Under the pieces are notes generated by a model that was not told where the DNA came from, ran no database searches, and worked only from the letters and a program-made list of their open reading frames with translations. A DNA stretch of 64,000 nt from Spongilla lacustris (taxonomy: Eukaryota; Porifera; Demospongiae; Spongillida; Spongillidae), in assembly GCA_949361645.1 (NCBI GenBank), contig OX442418.1, forward strand, positions 6,780,372-6,844,371, read 5' to 3'. Shown piece after piece: positions 37,664 through 49,129 of the stretch. The translations under genes were made by a program, and so were the position numbers. Each line of letters opens with the position of its first letter. Positions within the stretch are counted from its first letter, which is position 1.

Positions 37664-39290
37664 TTAAAAAACAGATACATTAATGCAATACACATTAAAG
37701 TTCCTCAAACAGGTAGTCCACTCTCTTGTGAGAAGGCACACAGCTGTGTGCACCGATGTACCATGTTCACAGACCTCCGGCATAGTGATCAATCTTGTAA
37801 GGTCCAGCAGTGGGCAGTCATACTTGTTGTGACGCTGGTCTCCATTAGCCGAAGGCTTAAACCCCTCAAGTAAACCCAGGACTGCTCCATTTGATGTCTT
37901 GAACACAGCGATTAACAGTCCCTAATCCAGGTGTATAGAAACTGTTCACCTAAGTACGTTATGTTAAGTAGCAACTGTTTATCTCACCTGCTGAACACAG
38001 CTCAATGTAGTCACTACGGATATGATTGTACTGTACTGACATCACTGAGGAGGATGTCATAGGAGGGTTCACATCCTTGAATGACCTCTTAGCGACACAC
38101 AGAGCTGTAGAGATAACAACGTTGTGAATGTTGATACCTGCAAGTTTCAAAGTGATAATGAATATGTACATACACCAAATGTCATACTTTTCATGGTGTT
38201 CCAAGCAGGTACATGTATATGCCTTTGTTTTCCTTGTATGATGCCCCACAAAGAGAGTGCTGAGCAAAACATGATGCAAATTTATAGCCATTAAAGACCA
38301 TGTGCAGACCTAGTAAAAAAATGTGCATTAATTAAAATTTCACATAAATAAGACCTTACCTTTCATTGTCAGTGAAATAATGAGCCTGACATATGTGCTG
38401 GATGGTGGCAAAGCAATGTCACATGTGGCTAGATGACACAGTCTGTTGTTTGTATGCGCAAACTGCCTGCACAGGTACAAGTAAAACTGAAGGTAAACCA
38501 GGTCATTTCCCACTCATGCATTACCTCCATTGAAGGCAGCCCAACATTGCAGTGGGTGTGGCTTGAGCCTGCTTCAGTGTTTACAAACGTCTGGCACAAG
38601 CATCTTCACTGCAACTGGTACTATATACATAAGCAACACTTACTTCGTATTACCTTAAAAATAGATTTCCACACTGCCATATCTCCACCATCCAAATATG
38701 GTCCTACATGTATTATAAAGAGAGCGAATCATTCGTGCCCATGCTTTGAAATCTCTCTCACAGAAAGGCTGGTAGACGTTCCCAAAGAGTTTCCCACTGA
38801 AACCAGATGCGTGAAAGCATCTAGCCGTTTTTGGCCTTTTGAAAGCAGTCTTGCAACAAATGTTTGGCATGTGAGTGTGGAGAGCCTCCTACAGTAAGAT
38901 AGGGGGATAAGCATTTGCAAGCAAACAGAAGGTGCATGCACTTCCTTATAAGGGAAAGCAGGAAAGGGTTTTCTTTTTCATGTACCCCATAATGTGCCTT
39001 CATTCAAGTTCAGCTTGGGTCTGTTCAGTTAGTCAGCTAGAAATTTCAGCCATTTGCTGCAAAGCTGCTTCTTGTCCTCTTGCTACATACAATGGTAGTA
39101 TCTTCTTTCGATCAACCAACCTAAGAAGAAAAATTCATATCAAGAAGTACTGTACAAAAGCGGCAATCCTACCATGTCCAGAGATAAGCAACACTGAGGC
39201 CATCGGATTATCATCTACTATGCATATCACAGGTCGTTTTCGAGCATTACCAGGTCCGGGTATACGTTCCTCTGGTTTCTATCTATGAAA
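37664..39290 (-). pseudogene. multi-exon gene or pseudogene of unknown family
   Basis: Several minus-strand segments are open and bounded by splice consensus. In 5'-3' order: about 39272-39173 (contains R-P-V-I-C-I-V-D-D-N-P-M-A-S-V-L-L, donor ATG|GTAGG); about 39122 down (L-V-D-R-K-K-I-L-P-L-Y-V-A-R-G-Q-E-A, acceptor TTCTTAG); about 38891-38660 (acceptor CTGTAG, F-V-A-R-L-L-S-K-G-Q-K-R-L, donor AAG|GTAAT); 38140-37991 (acceptor TTGCAG, I-H-N-V-V-I-S-T-A-L-C-V-A-K-R, donor CAG|GTGAG); about 37906-37664 (C-terminal). Three TGA codons interrupt otherwise protein-like frames in the second and third exons, each one change from CGA or TGG, and some exon phases do not join. I do not recognise the family. 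It may belong to the enclosing candidate element. Confidence 0.4.
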
Positions 39291-39558
39291 CTCGATCTGA
39301 GAAGCACAATCGTGTCCATTCCAAAGTCTGGTACTTATCCCATGTGGTAGTCCAGCCAGCTTAAAGTACCTTTTCCAATGTAGGCAGTGGTGGCCATTAT
39401 TTGGAATGTAGGTGTGGCAATGCGTTAATTAGAATCGAGCGTCCGGCTGATTGGTGCTGTTCAGTCTGGTGCAACAAATTCTGACGGCGATTCGTGAAGT
39501 AGACACCACACCTTAACTAGTTGTAAGCAAGTAGACCGCCAAAACGGTAGCGTATTAC

Positions 39559-39639
39559 TAGTCTCGTCCCCAGACCCCATGACGTAACGATTATCGCTCT
39601 AACAGTATAATCTGGGGTCTGGGGACGAAGTTGAGACTA
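39559..39639. mobile_element. short palindromic element, TAGTCTCGT(N)CCCAGAC family
   Basis: TAGTCTCGTCCCCAGACCCC is answered 45 bp later by GGGGTCTGGGGACGAAGTTGAGACTA (one small insertion). No clear target duplication. Confidence 0.6.
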
Positions 39640-40107
39640 CGTCACGCCCACGCAATCGCCACACTTTGCTGATGTAAAGCGGCAGCTCAACTTTTCACAG
39701 CCGCCAATGATGCATTCAAAACTTCCAGATTCGACATGCCCAAGCATGCCTTGAACTAAGTCATTCTACATCGATCGAATACGCACACGTAAATTATGTT
39801 TGCCAACTAACTATATAGTCGCACATGCACCTGTGTGTTTGTTACTTCTACCTATCCAAAATCATAAGTATTGAATCCTTACGCTGGGGTGCAAGACCTA
39901 TTTCTGCAGCCGTGCGCAAAAAATGTAACATTTTTAGATACATTCTGTCACAGAATCCACGCCTTTTCTAGCACATAATATTTATCCGACCTGTAGCGTA
40001 TTTTGTGACCACAAGCAGTATGTTCCAAATAAGATAACATATTTGTAACTGTTATGACTGGCTATCAATTCTGTTACAGATAGTTAGGATTTGGCTGTGT
40101 ACGTAGT

Positions 40108-41341
40108 AAAATCATTGCCTCGCACATGATAATATTATTGGGCACATAACCTTATATGGCTCGTCTTTGTCCCGTATCAGTGTTTCGCTTGTCCGCTTCA
40201 AATTCTATATAGAATTAACGATAGCATTTACAAATGTGGATATGTACGCACCCTTTTGAAAGAGTAGCAACAGAAAACGCACGTTTCCCAGCTGTCATAC
40301 TCATAGAGCCATATCACGTGGTCGAATATAGAAAGTTATAGGGCCTTACTTCGCCATAAGTCTCTGTGATGCCTTAGTTTTCCTGAAATAGACACGTACG
40401 GTAGTAACGTTTAATGTCCATCGGATAGACATAGACCACTCTGCGTTTGACAGACCATAATCTTGAAACCAGGCTTGAAACGGCCTAGCTAGGACTTTAG
40501 AAGCTCTATATTAGTATCCCAAGCCAACAGAAACCCAAACAAAGAACATACCAAATTTGCGCGCAGTGGAGTTTGTTACTTCCAACTGGGCCAGAACTGA
40601 ACGCCATAGTTTAATTGTCATTCGCGGGCGGTTTTTAATTATTTTACAACCAAACATGTACCCTGATGACCAAAAGTGCCCCAGGAACCCAGGGAAAAAA
40701 GCCTATGGGCATATTAACTTACTAGAATGTTGCCTGGATCATTTTAGTATCTTCTGAAATCTGTATAACTAACTTCCTATCTTCAGTTCAGAGCAAAATG
40801 AAGAATAGTGATGAAAAGTCATTATAAAAATAGCCATTTTCCATACATCTCTATGGGAATGTACTAATTCTTCTGAGGAACCCAGCAGAAGGGGCTTAAA
40901 ATTACACCAACCCAGTAGAGTGAAAGGTTTTTATGCTATCCATCATTTGAGTCCTGTAAACCTTTACTACCGGCTTTCTCTGATATATGGCATTCAAAAA
41001 TTAACTTTATCCCATACATTCCTATGGACGCGTGCGCGGGAAATGTGACGGACGTTTGCAAAATTGGCCAGGAATTGCTAATGAGCGTCCGAAATTTCTC
41101 GCAATGGTCCACCCGGGAGTATACTGTATACATGTATACTACGACAACGGTTGATATCAATACGTTGACAAAACTCACTGTATAACCGGATTACGACATC
41201 GCGGTTGCTAGGTTGACATCATATGATGGTGTAGGCTAAGAATTCAAAGGCGTCGACACGCCTTTTTAACCCACAATGCCTTAGTTATACAGCATACATG
41301 TTATGACTTACATGTATGCTATGAACGCATTTGTAAAACCA
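40108..41341. other. non-coding stretch
   Basis: No gene or repeat recognised. Confidence 0.35.
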
Positions 41342-41350
41342 CATTACGGT

Positions 41351-42888
41351 TAGTCTCGTACCCAGACCCACACTCGCAGTAGCGGATGGATTACATCACC
41401 GCTACGCGAGAAATGGGTCTGGTATACAGCCTAACAAAAGTTGTTCTAGGCAGTTTCGCGCCAATAGTGACGTAATGGGTGTAAGTCTCATTAATGGTGT
41501 TAGTTAATAGCAACAAGGGAGTAAAAAGGGCGGAGCTTCGCCGCCATACTGTCAAACACAACGTGGCTGTAGGACTCGTTACGGAAGCCAACACCCAGGC
41601 AGCAGCACGTAACGACCTTCGTTTAACGTGGGTCATGCGCGCGCTTACAAACAGTTTGTAGTTTGTTGAAAGTACATGTATGGCGGTGTAGCTCAGCCAT
41701 TTTTACTTCCTCCTTTGGTTCGTTTCGCTTAGAACCTTTGGTAAGCAAAATACACAGTACCGTTGTCTCTAATGTTTAGATAACCATGCAATTTATTAAC
41801 AGATTGCACCCTGATTGTGACGTCACGGGTGCTCTGCATTCTGATTGTACGCTTTTTTATGCAGATGCCCAGAACGAGGCTGTTTACCAGACCCTACTCC
41901 GTCGTTATGATATTTGAACCTATTTGCGAAAAACCGTTCACATTACTTAAGAATGCTTAGTCCTAGGCGGGATATGAGCATACACAGCACAAGTGTATGG
42001 ATAGTGGATGGATTGGGGAGATTTGCAACCTTCCATGATGATCCTGGCATGCATGAGAGGCGCTCACATGTACATGTAACCGGCCAGTGAAATCCAGGCG
42101 CAATTTTTAATTTGAACCAGAGCGAAAAAATCACGATATATTCATGCAAAAATTGATGCTATCCAGATAATTTTAATTGAATCCCACACATACATCCCTA
42201 GCACATGATCCCTCATCATTACTAAATTGAGGCATCATTCGGTATCAGAGTTTGAATCACTAGCTCCCTCCTCCCCCCACCCCCCGTCATCATCGGGCTC
42301 ATCTGGCATAGCTGCGGAGCTCGGGCCCGCAGGCAGAGCAAGCAAGGGAGTAGGCTCCTTGCTCATGGGCAGCTTGAGGGCATCTTTGGCAAGCTTCTGC
42401 AAGTCTGCTTCCTTGGAGCCCTTTGGGACCTCGACTGCCTTGAAGGCAAGCACGGCCGTTAGCAGCGTCTCCAGGAGAATATTTAGGTGTCACGTAAGAC
42501 ACGATGGCTCCCCCACCCCGTGGGCTCCTTCTAGGCCCCTCTGCAGCTGCCCCCTCTCCGCCGTTACCCTCCATGACGCCGCGTTTTTCGGCTAGGAAGA
42601 CTAATTTAACAATTAAATAAAAAACTTTTGTGCACCATTCCTTTGTTTTACGCGCACGTGTTTCCCATGTGGCCAAATACTTATAGTCTTGGGATCCGTT
42701 AATCTATTACCTACATACAGAAAAAAGTCCGATAGTGAAATCCCGTTCCTATCCCGAGATATGATCTCGTTTTTTCGGAAGCGGTTCAAATTAACTCCGC
42801 GGTTCAAATAGCATTACGACGGAGTATGTCGTTGCATTATACTGTAAGCGATAATGCTTACGTACGTTTGGGTCTGGGTACGAGACTA
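41351..42888. mobile_element. Mutator-like element 1 (9 bp duplication), carries a GC-rich coding fragment
   Basis: Left end TAGTCTCGTACCCAGACCCA (41351) and its complement at the right end (about 42869-42888). The flanks are CATTACGGT at 41342-41350 and again at 42889-42897, an exact 9 bp duplication. That length is characteristic of Mutator-like elements. No transposase is seen inside; a GC-rich gene fragment (42235-42660) is present, as in gene-capturing MULEs. A nested short hairpin (41351-41430) repeats the terminal word. Confidence 0.8.
42235..42660 (-). pseudogene. GC-rich coding fragment, unknown protein C-terminus
   Basis: On the minus strand the 3' half codes L-E-T-L-L-T-A-V-L-A-F-K-A-V-E-V-P-K-G, then an amphipathic Lys/Leu stretch and an acidic tail of P-D-E-P-D-D-D and S-D-S-N-S-D-T-E, ending at a TGA (42235-42237). 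The 5' half (G-N-G-G-E-G-A-A-A-E-G-P) is in another frame and continues past the switch only as shadow. Base composition is far richer in GC than both flanks and the fragment lies wholly inside the 41351-42888 element, so it was probably captured from elsewhere. Family unknown. Confidence 0.4.
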
Positions 42889-42999
42889 CATTACGGTGGC
42901 ATGAACCAAACGGCTAGAAGGGCGGGCCCTACCACCGCGTTTGGTCGGGTGGTAGGGCATCAAGCCTATACCAAGATTTGTTCAGAACAGTTATGTAAT

Positions 43000-43819
43000 A
43001 TATGGGAAAGTTTACGAGAAAAGGGACCTAGCGTGTATTATAAAAAAGTATAATAAAAATGCATTACGTTTGATTTGCTATAACTTCCGAACAGTTAACG
43101 CTATCTTTCAACACTTCATACTGCACCATTTCTCTATGGTAAAATACATTTTGGAGTCTTGCACTTGCTCCGTGTCAGTATTGCAACGTTCGATACCCCA
43201 CTGGGTTCAAACCCGCCATAACTTTCGGTAGGAGTAATCAATTCGCTTCAAATTCGGTTTGTAGGTAGAGAGGTCCTATACCTATCGATTTGTTCTGTTC
43301 GTTAATTTTTATGCCATCTGTTACGGAGATACAGTTGAACAAACTACGTGCACGTTTTCCCGCTTGATTCGCGCCAATGTTATAATCCCCGCCTCCCCAT
43401 ACATTGAGCGGAACGCGATTTGCCCAAATCATTGGCGCGAATCGAGCGCGAAAATGGGCACGTAGTTTGTTCAACTGTATCTCCGTAATGGATGGCATAA
43501 AAATCAACGAACAGAACAAATCGATAGGTATAGGACCTCTCTACCTACAAACCGAATTAGAAGCGAATTGATTACTCCTACCGAAAGTTATGGCGGGTTT
43601 GAACCCAGTGGGGTATCGAACGTTGCAATACTGACACGGAGCAAGTGCAAGACTCCAAAATGTAATTTACCATAGAGAAATGGTGCAGTATGAAGTGTTG
43701 AAAATAGGAAGTTGATAGCGTTAACTGTTCGGAAGTTATAGCAAATCAAACGTAATGCATTTTTATATTACTTTTTTATAATACACGCTAGGTCCCTTTT
43801 CTCGTAAACTTTCCCATAT
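43000..43819. mobile_element. ~820 bp palindromic element, copy 4
   Basis: Starts ATATGGGAAAGTTTACGAGA and ends with the complement. The core is the same as in copies 1-3; the outer ~60 bp (AAGGGACCTAGCG) are private to this copy but identical in both arms. It probably truncated the RecQ fragment next to it. Confidence 0.85.
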
Positions 43820-43844
43820 GCTGTGAAATCATGTGGTTTACCGC

Positions 43845-44118
43845 CACCGTGCCAGAAGAGGAGTCACCACTACAACTATAGAATAGCCCTGATCTTGCTC
43901 TAACATCCTGTCGAATGACGCTGGTAATATAAGCAAGCATAGCACAAACTCTTCCCGAATCCAGTAGGCAGAATGGCAAAAACATCTCTTCCTTCAACAA
44001 ACGCTATTGCTACATCTAGCTGTTTTATCTTCATAGTTGGGTAGCCCAACTCTTCAGCTGCCTTGGTAACACAATCCCTAATAAAACGTTTTCGCTCCAT
44101 CAAACCGCTTACGTACAA
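43845..44118 (-). pseudogene. RecQ-type DNA helicase, N-terminal fragment
   Basis: The minus frame from 44118 codes M-K-I-K-Q-L-D-V-A-I-A-F-V-E-G-R-D-V-F followed by the Walker A motif L-P-T-G-F-G-K-S-L-C-Y. After a one-base shift near 43925 the sense frame continues F-D-R-M-L-E-Q-D-Q-G-Y-S and V-V-V-V-T-P-L, equivalent to helicase motif Ia. Motif II and the rest are absent; palindromic copy 4 begins within a few bases. The frame upstream contains an initiator-like Met (M-E-R-K-R-F). It is a captured, dead fragment inside Mutator-like element 2, not a host helicase gene. Confidence 0.75.
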
Positions 44119-44349
44119 ACCAGGGTTTAAAAGTATATTTCTAGGAAACCCATAATTATCTCACATCAGCCGCTAATTGGGTGATAATGAACCCACTTGA
44201 ACGCTGCAATCCGATTGGAGCTGCAATGCCCATTGCAGCAGCACAAATCTAGGTATAGGCTTGACGCCCTACCACCCGACCAAACGCGGTGGTAGGGCCC
44301 GCCCTTCTACCAAACGGCTCGATGTCCGATATTTGGCGGGGCTCAGCCC

Positions 44350-44984
44350 TAGGCCTAGTCTCGCTAGCCAGACGTACATAGAACTTCAACTGGAGGGACG
44401 TACGCGTACGATGGAAGTACGTCTGGTGAACTACGCCAATGTTTACATTTTTGATTAAATTCATAATGTCACCTGACAATTACATGTACTTATATTATTC
44501 CACATGACCATATCGTGGCTTTGTCCACTTGCGTTCGGTGTAAAGCAGACGATACGCATGCGCGGGGCTAGATAGACTGACAGTACTGGCTCACCATGTA
44601 TTCATATGGCATGGTGGAGTGAGTGTAAGTGCTTACAATCCTATTTGGCGAGTCTCTAGCGTATCGACATGTCTACGTTTACAAATATGTATGTGTTCTA
44701 ATTTAGAAGTGTTGCAATGTAACGGTCACTGTATGGATGAAGCTTTACTCATACGTGGACGTTTTGCGGGATCAGGTCATCGAACTGTCCGATGAAAATT
44801 GGGATTATGCTGTGTCTGCTATGTTGCCAATAAGCATTGTCCCATGGGATTACGCAATGTATAATTTATAATAGTTAGCCAAAGCTGTTAACACTGGCGT
44901 AGACTTTCACCTGACGTACTTCCAACGTACGTCCCTCGTTCCCAGTCCAGTTGAAGTTCGATGTACGTCTGGCTAGCTAGACTA
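44350..44984. mobile_element. Mutator-like element 3 (9 bp near-duplication)
   Basis: Ends of about 75 bp in inverted orientation share GCTAGCCAGACGTACAT, GAACTTCAACTGG and GGAAGTACGTC blocks. The left end starts TAGGCCTAGTCTCGC, the right TAGTCTAGC. Flanks are GCTCAGCCC (44341-44349) and GCTCAGCCT (44985-44993), 8 of 9 identical. Inner sequence is non-coding as far as I can see. A solo end of the same family is at 4520-4602. Confidence 0.7.
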
Positions 44985-46464
44985 GCTCAGCCTAACCCCC
45001 CCCCCCCCCCCCTCCCCCTTCCACCGCCCCTGTCAGAGTTAATAGTGCCCCAAAAAAACCCGGATACGTGCCACAATTTCACTAGGTTAATTGCAACTAA
45101 TAGGTGTCGTACACATCGGATTACATGTATTTGAGCAATTAAAATATGACCAAGTTCTAACTATTTGATCGTTTTGAGTACTGTCAGATACAGGATGCTT
45201 TAAAAATATAATGACGCGATTTGCTAACACATGCAACCATTGACATATACAATGTAGCCTCGATACTTTTTGACCACTGAAGCGAGAATGCTATTGAAGC
45301 TACATGTATTGGTGTGATTTTAACTAATTCATCTACTATTCCAGTGCATGCTGCATGCATTGCAGAACGGGCATGAGGCGTCACTGAGTAGTATAAGAAA
45401 TTTTACTTCGTGCAGGAATACCGGCTTTAAACAGAAAAGATGTGAATTAAGGAATGGTGTGAGTGAAATGAGTACATGCAGTTGTATATAAATGACAGGA
45501 CGTACCAATTCTGCGCTACTGAGTCAGAGAAGCGGCTGATACGAAATCGTTTGACAGACTTCTCGATCGCTAAGCCATGACGATGTTCTGTTGTACTTAT
45601 GTGGGAGGAAAGAACGAAGATGCAAGGGGGCTTTTAAAAGAAGACAATAGAACAAAGGCAAGTGTCACGCGTCCAAAAGGGAAGTAGAGACCGCACCGAA
45701 GACAAAATTATAACATACTAGCTGCACATACCATCTGGACATACGTCATTGGTTTAGAACATACATAAATCTACCGATTAATTAATGCACACACTTCGCA
45801 CGATGGATCGAATTATACTTTTACTGTTAGTATACATTTTTTGTCGAGCTTATAGAGTCCTATGGGTGTGCTTAAGATTTGGCAATAAGGGGTTACATGT
45901 TACAATGTTTGCCTTTCGTCGATTGAGGACTACTGTCAAATAGAAACGAGAATTTTGACCTCAACGGCGTTCCATACATTTCGACTCATTTGGCGTTCAT
46001 ACGCGTACGTACGCATATTTATAGGCAACCGCTGCCTGACGTGATGTTTATCGCATATACATGTAGATCATTCCGGCTGTGCATGTGTATTCTGTGTATT
46101 GTGAATAAACTTCAGCATTTTGATATAAGTGTATTCTCTGTGTATTGTGAATAAACTTGTACCGTACGTTAATATAGCCTCTGAACCGTACACCACAATG
46201 GTTCTGTCAGTTCTACAGTTTAAAACTTGTGACCTAACTTCTTGAATTAGCTCTCTCAAATTGTACATATAATTTAGTGAGGGAGCAGCTGTGATTGTCT
46301 GTGCACAGCGCAATTTTTGGAAGGGCATCCAGTGTTGTTGATGGATGCAGTGACTCAAATGAATATCAAATTGAGATCATATATTTATCAGCCATATTTG
46401 TTTGACCTTACCTCTGCGTGTTGCCTGGCTGATCCTAATAGTGAGAAGGGAGAGAGATATAATT
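44985..46464. other. non-coding stretch
   Basis: Poly-C at 44997-45012. Two direct copies of GTGTATTGTGAATAAACTT (near 46095 and 46139), each with an AATAAA signal, suggest duplicated 3' ends. No gene recognised. Confidence 0.35.
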
Positions 46465-46692
46465 CACGTTTGAATCGCTATAACTTCGAAACGGTACGCG
46501 CCATTGATTTCATATTTTCAACACTTTATAACTACGCCATTTTTATATAGTAAAGTAAAATTTGGAGTCTTAAATTAGCTTCCCGCCAGTGCTGTAACGT
46601 CCGATACCCCTTGCGGTTCAAACCTGCCATTAGTACCATATCTTTCGTCAGGAGAATTAATTCAATTTGATTCAATTTCGGCTTGTACTTAG
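46465..46692. mobile_element. half of a palindromic element (copy 5, diverged)
   Basis: Follows one arm of the 820 bp family in order: TTTGAATCGCTATAACTTCG, TTTTCAACACTTTATA, TTGGAGTCTT, TCCGATACCCC, GTTCAAACC. It stops before the centre. The second arm is missing. Confidence 0.7.
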
Positions 46693-47391
46693 AGGGATCA
46701 AAGTTAATATTAATAAAAACGTAGTGGGTCATAAAGCGTTTTCATGTTTGATTTGTTGTATTGAATATTAAAACGCGAATCAAATTTCATAAGTTTTCTC
46801 TGTGTAAGAATATCCTGTGAGCTTGCCCCTTGGTATCTGCCTTGCAAATTTTTATCTTGAGTATGGGATTATATGCACGTATACCAAGTGGCCAGATGTA
46901 CGATCGCCGAACAGGGACTCTACCTTGGGAAATATGGAAAGAGAACAGTTTAGAACGCTTATGCATGCGTTTTCTACCACTATACAGTCGTGCCGTCTAC
47001 ACTTATCAAGGTCACAGGAGAGGGGCGTCACCTCCAGACCCGCGCGACTGAGTCTGAGGTCTGGGGACCAACGCCTGACAAAAAAATCCTACTGGATTCT
47101 ACTGACTTGCTAGACAAGCACATGCATGCCTAGCATTCATGTGATTACATGTATAAGCCAGTTTGGTGAACACTATATAAAAGCACATGCATTGATTTTT
47201 ATTGCAGTTTGTGTGCAGGGATCTATTACAGAGCCATTAGCCATACATACGTTGGCGCAAGCGCTTAAGTCTGGATGGAATGTACCCTTAACGTCAGGTT
47301 TCAGTTCCGCACTAGTAGGGCCGCACTGTTTCATTTTCTTAGCAGCAGACTGATATGTCATCTGATTCAGATCTGGATCATGAAGGTTGCT
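46693..47391. other. non-coding stretch
   Basis: Overlapping short frames on both strands, none recognised. Confidence 0.3.
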
Positions 47392-48066
47392 GCCGCGATA
47401 TATCGCGAAAGGTGATATATCGCGATTAAATGTTTATATCGCGAAAGGCGATATATCGCGATTAATCTTTAGTCATATCGCGAAATAAACGTGTACGGAC
47501 ATAAACAAAGATATACAGAAATAATTTAGAAACGTGCATGCAGAGAATAAGCATACATTTAGGTATATCATTTAATGCTACAGTTAAACCAGTTGAGTTT
47601 GAATTTCTAAGGCTTTCATGCAAGATGCCACGCCTCCAAGGGCGCAACCTTTTCGTCTTAAATAAAATACCTAAGCAAAAATGCACGAGTAATTGCTTGC
47701 TGGTTTAGCTATGGCAGAGACGTATGGCTCATGATTAATCCACCACTACAATGGATCGTATTTTTCGAAATTGATTTCTAGTCTGCTGACAAGCCGGCTG
47801 CTTGGGAAAATCGCGCAAGAGCGAAAAAACAATTGATTTTTTGTGCGATCCAAAGCCTTCCATACGGCAGTTTTGAAGGCTTTGTGATCAACGCTCATGA
47901 AATCGTCTGTGGTAGCAAGCACATTTAGCGTAAGTACACGTATACCTCAACTACCCCAACATTTAATAACCAAACGATAATTGATCATGAATAATTTAAT
48001 ATATCGCGATATTATATCAGTCGCGATTAAATGCTCATATCGCGATATATCGCGACATAGGCGATG
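47392..48066. repeat. ATATCGCG palindrome clusters
   Basis: Clusters of GATATATCGCGATTAA at 47392-47480 and 48001-48060 in both orientations, with ~520 bp of ordinary AT-rich sequence between. A third, smaller cluster is at 23.28 kb. The two clusters may be the ends of one element. Confidence 0.5.
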
Positions 48067-49129
48067 AAAACTTGATTCTGGTCCTAAATTTTGTAACGTG
48101 TGGCTGTGGAAGCACTATAAGCTTTGTGTGCTTTACTGATGTCAAAAGGGAGGTGAAACCATTTGGATTCCTCGCAGTGATGGGTCTACTACAAGAATGA
48201 AAAAACATCTGATTAATATTGATGTTCATAACATAACATAACATGTATGCAGGTTGGAGCATGCATTCGTGGCTCATCCATACATAGTGGCTAGTGATGA
48301 CTTGGTGCTAAATGTATAGTGTATGATAGCATTGATAGGATAATTACAAATGTAATAATGCATACGTTGATATCCTGCAGCTTTGTTGACACGTCACGCA
48401 GATACAGACTTCCTTCAGTGGCTCTTTCGATCGTTCCATCTTTCGTCGTTCCTTCCAGCATGGAAGGGGGCGTGGCGACTTTATGTCGGAATGCGTCCAA
48501 ACCTCCAAGAGAAGAAGAAAAAGAAACAGCTATGGCAGCTGAACTCGCTGCTGTGCGATTATCACCTATATATACGCCTTGATCAATTTTAAAATCATTA
48601 TTGCGCATGAGATAAGACGTTAGGAGGTACATAAGGCATGGCCCTGGATCAGAGCTATATACAATCGCCCATAGATCTCAGCTACCATGCACTGATGTTT
48701 TGGAGGAAGAGTAGATGGTCTTTTGGGGAGTGTGCCGGGAGATTTGAGGGGGAGGGGGGGAGGTGGCAAGGTCTACACGGTAGGAAGTCATTATGGTGGT
48801 CATCCAGAGAGGCTCCCATAGGAAGATAAGTATTATGTCATTTTTACAGTATCACAACCCATTGACTTGTTTCATGTACTCAGACTGTATGAACAGATCA
48901 TTATTCTATCTGATTTCACGTATATATGTATTTATCAATTGTCATGAGCATTCCCAGTTCAATCATTAGTAGCTTGAATACATTATGTATCAGAAACATT
49001 ACACAATTGGGGTAACATGCAATGCATGGCCATGAATTTATTTGATGCAAGAGTACACCACAGAGATCACAGTAGTATGGAAATTGTTACCTGATACAGA
49101 CTGTCAATGATCACATCCCCATCCTAATG
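48067..49129. other. non-coding or weakly coding stretch
   Basis: Overlapping frames at 48.3-48.6 kb run on both strands; the minus one (G-V-Y-I-G-D-N-R-T-A-A-S-S) is protein-like, but no family or splice pattern is convincing. Confidence 0.25.

Larger units (their letters stand above)
37412..40107. mobile_element. possible 2.7 kb element with ACACAGCCAAA termini
   Basis: TTACACAGCCAAAAATC at 37412 is mirrored by TTTGGCTGTGTAC at 40095-40107, and both ends continue, inward, with related CTGTAACAGA and ATTTGGAACATA(T/C)TG blocks. It encloses the minus-strand gene at 37.66-39.29 kb. No target duplication was found, so the call is tentative. Confidence 0.35.
42915..44309. mobile_element. Mutator-like element 2 (9 bp duplication), carries a RecQ helicase fragment
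   Basis: Inverted ends of about 65-70 bp begin TAGAAGGGCGGGCCCTACCA on each strand. The flanks are CCAAACGGC at 42906-42914 and 44310-44318, an exact 9 bp duplication. It starts only 17 bp after element 1 ends its duplication. Inside are palindromic element copy 4 (43000-43819) and the N-terminal exon of a RecQ-type helicase in antisense. No transposase is present: the layout of a Pack-MULE. Confidence 0.8.

Noticed and set aside
38655..38892. TGA codons read as selenocysteine
   Set aside because: There are several in one gene, each explained by a CGA or TGG change, and no SECIS-like element was noticed.
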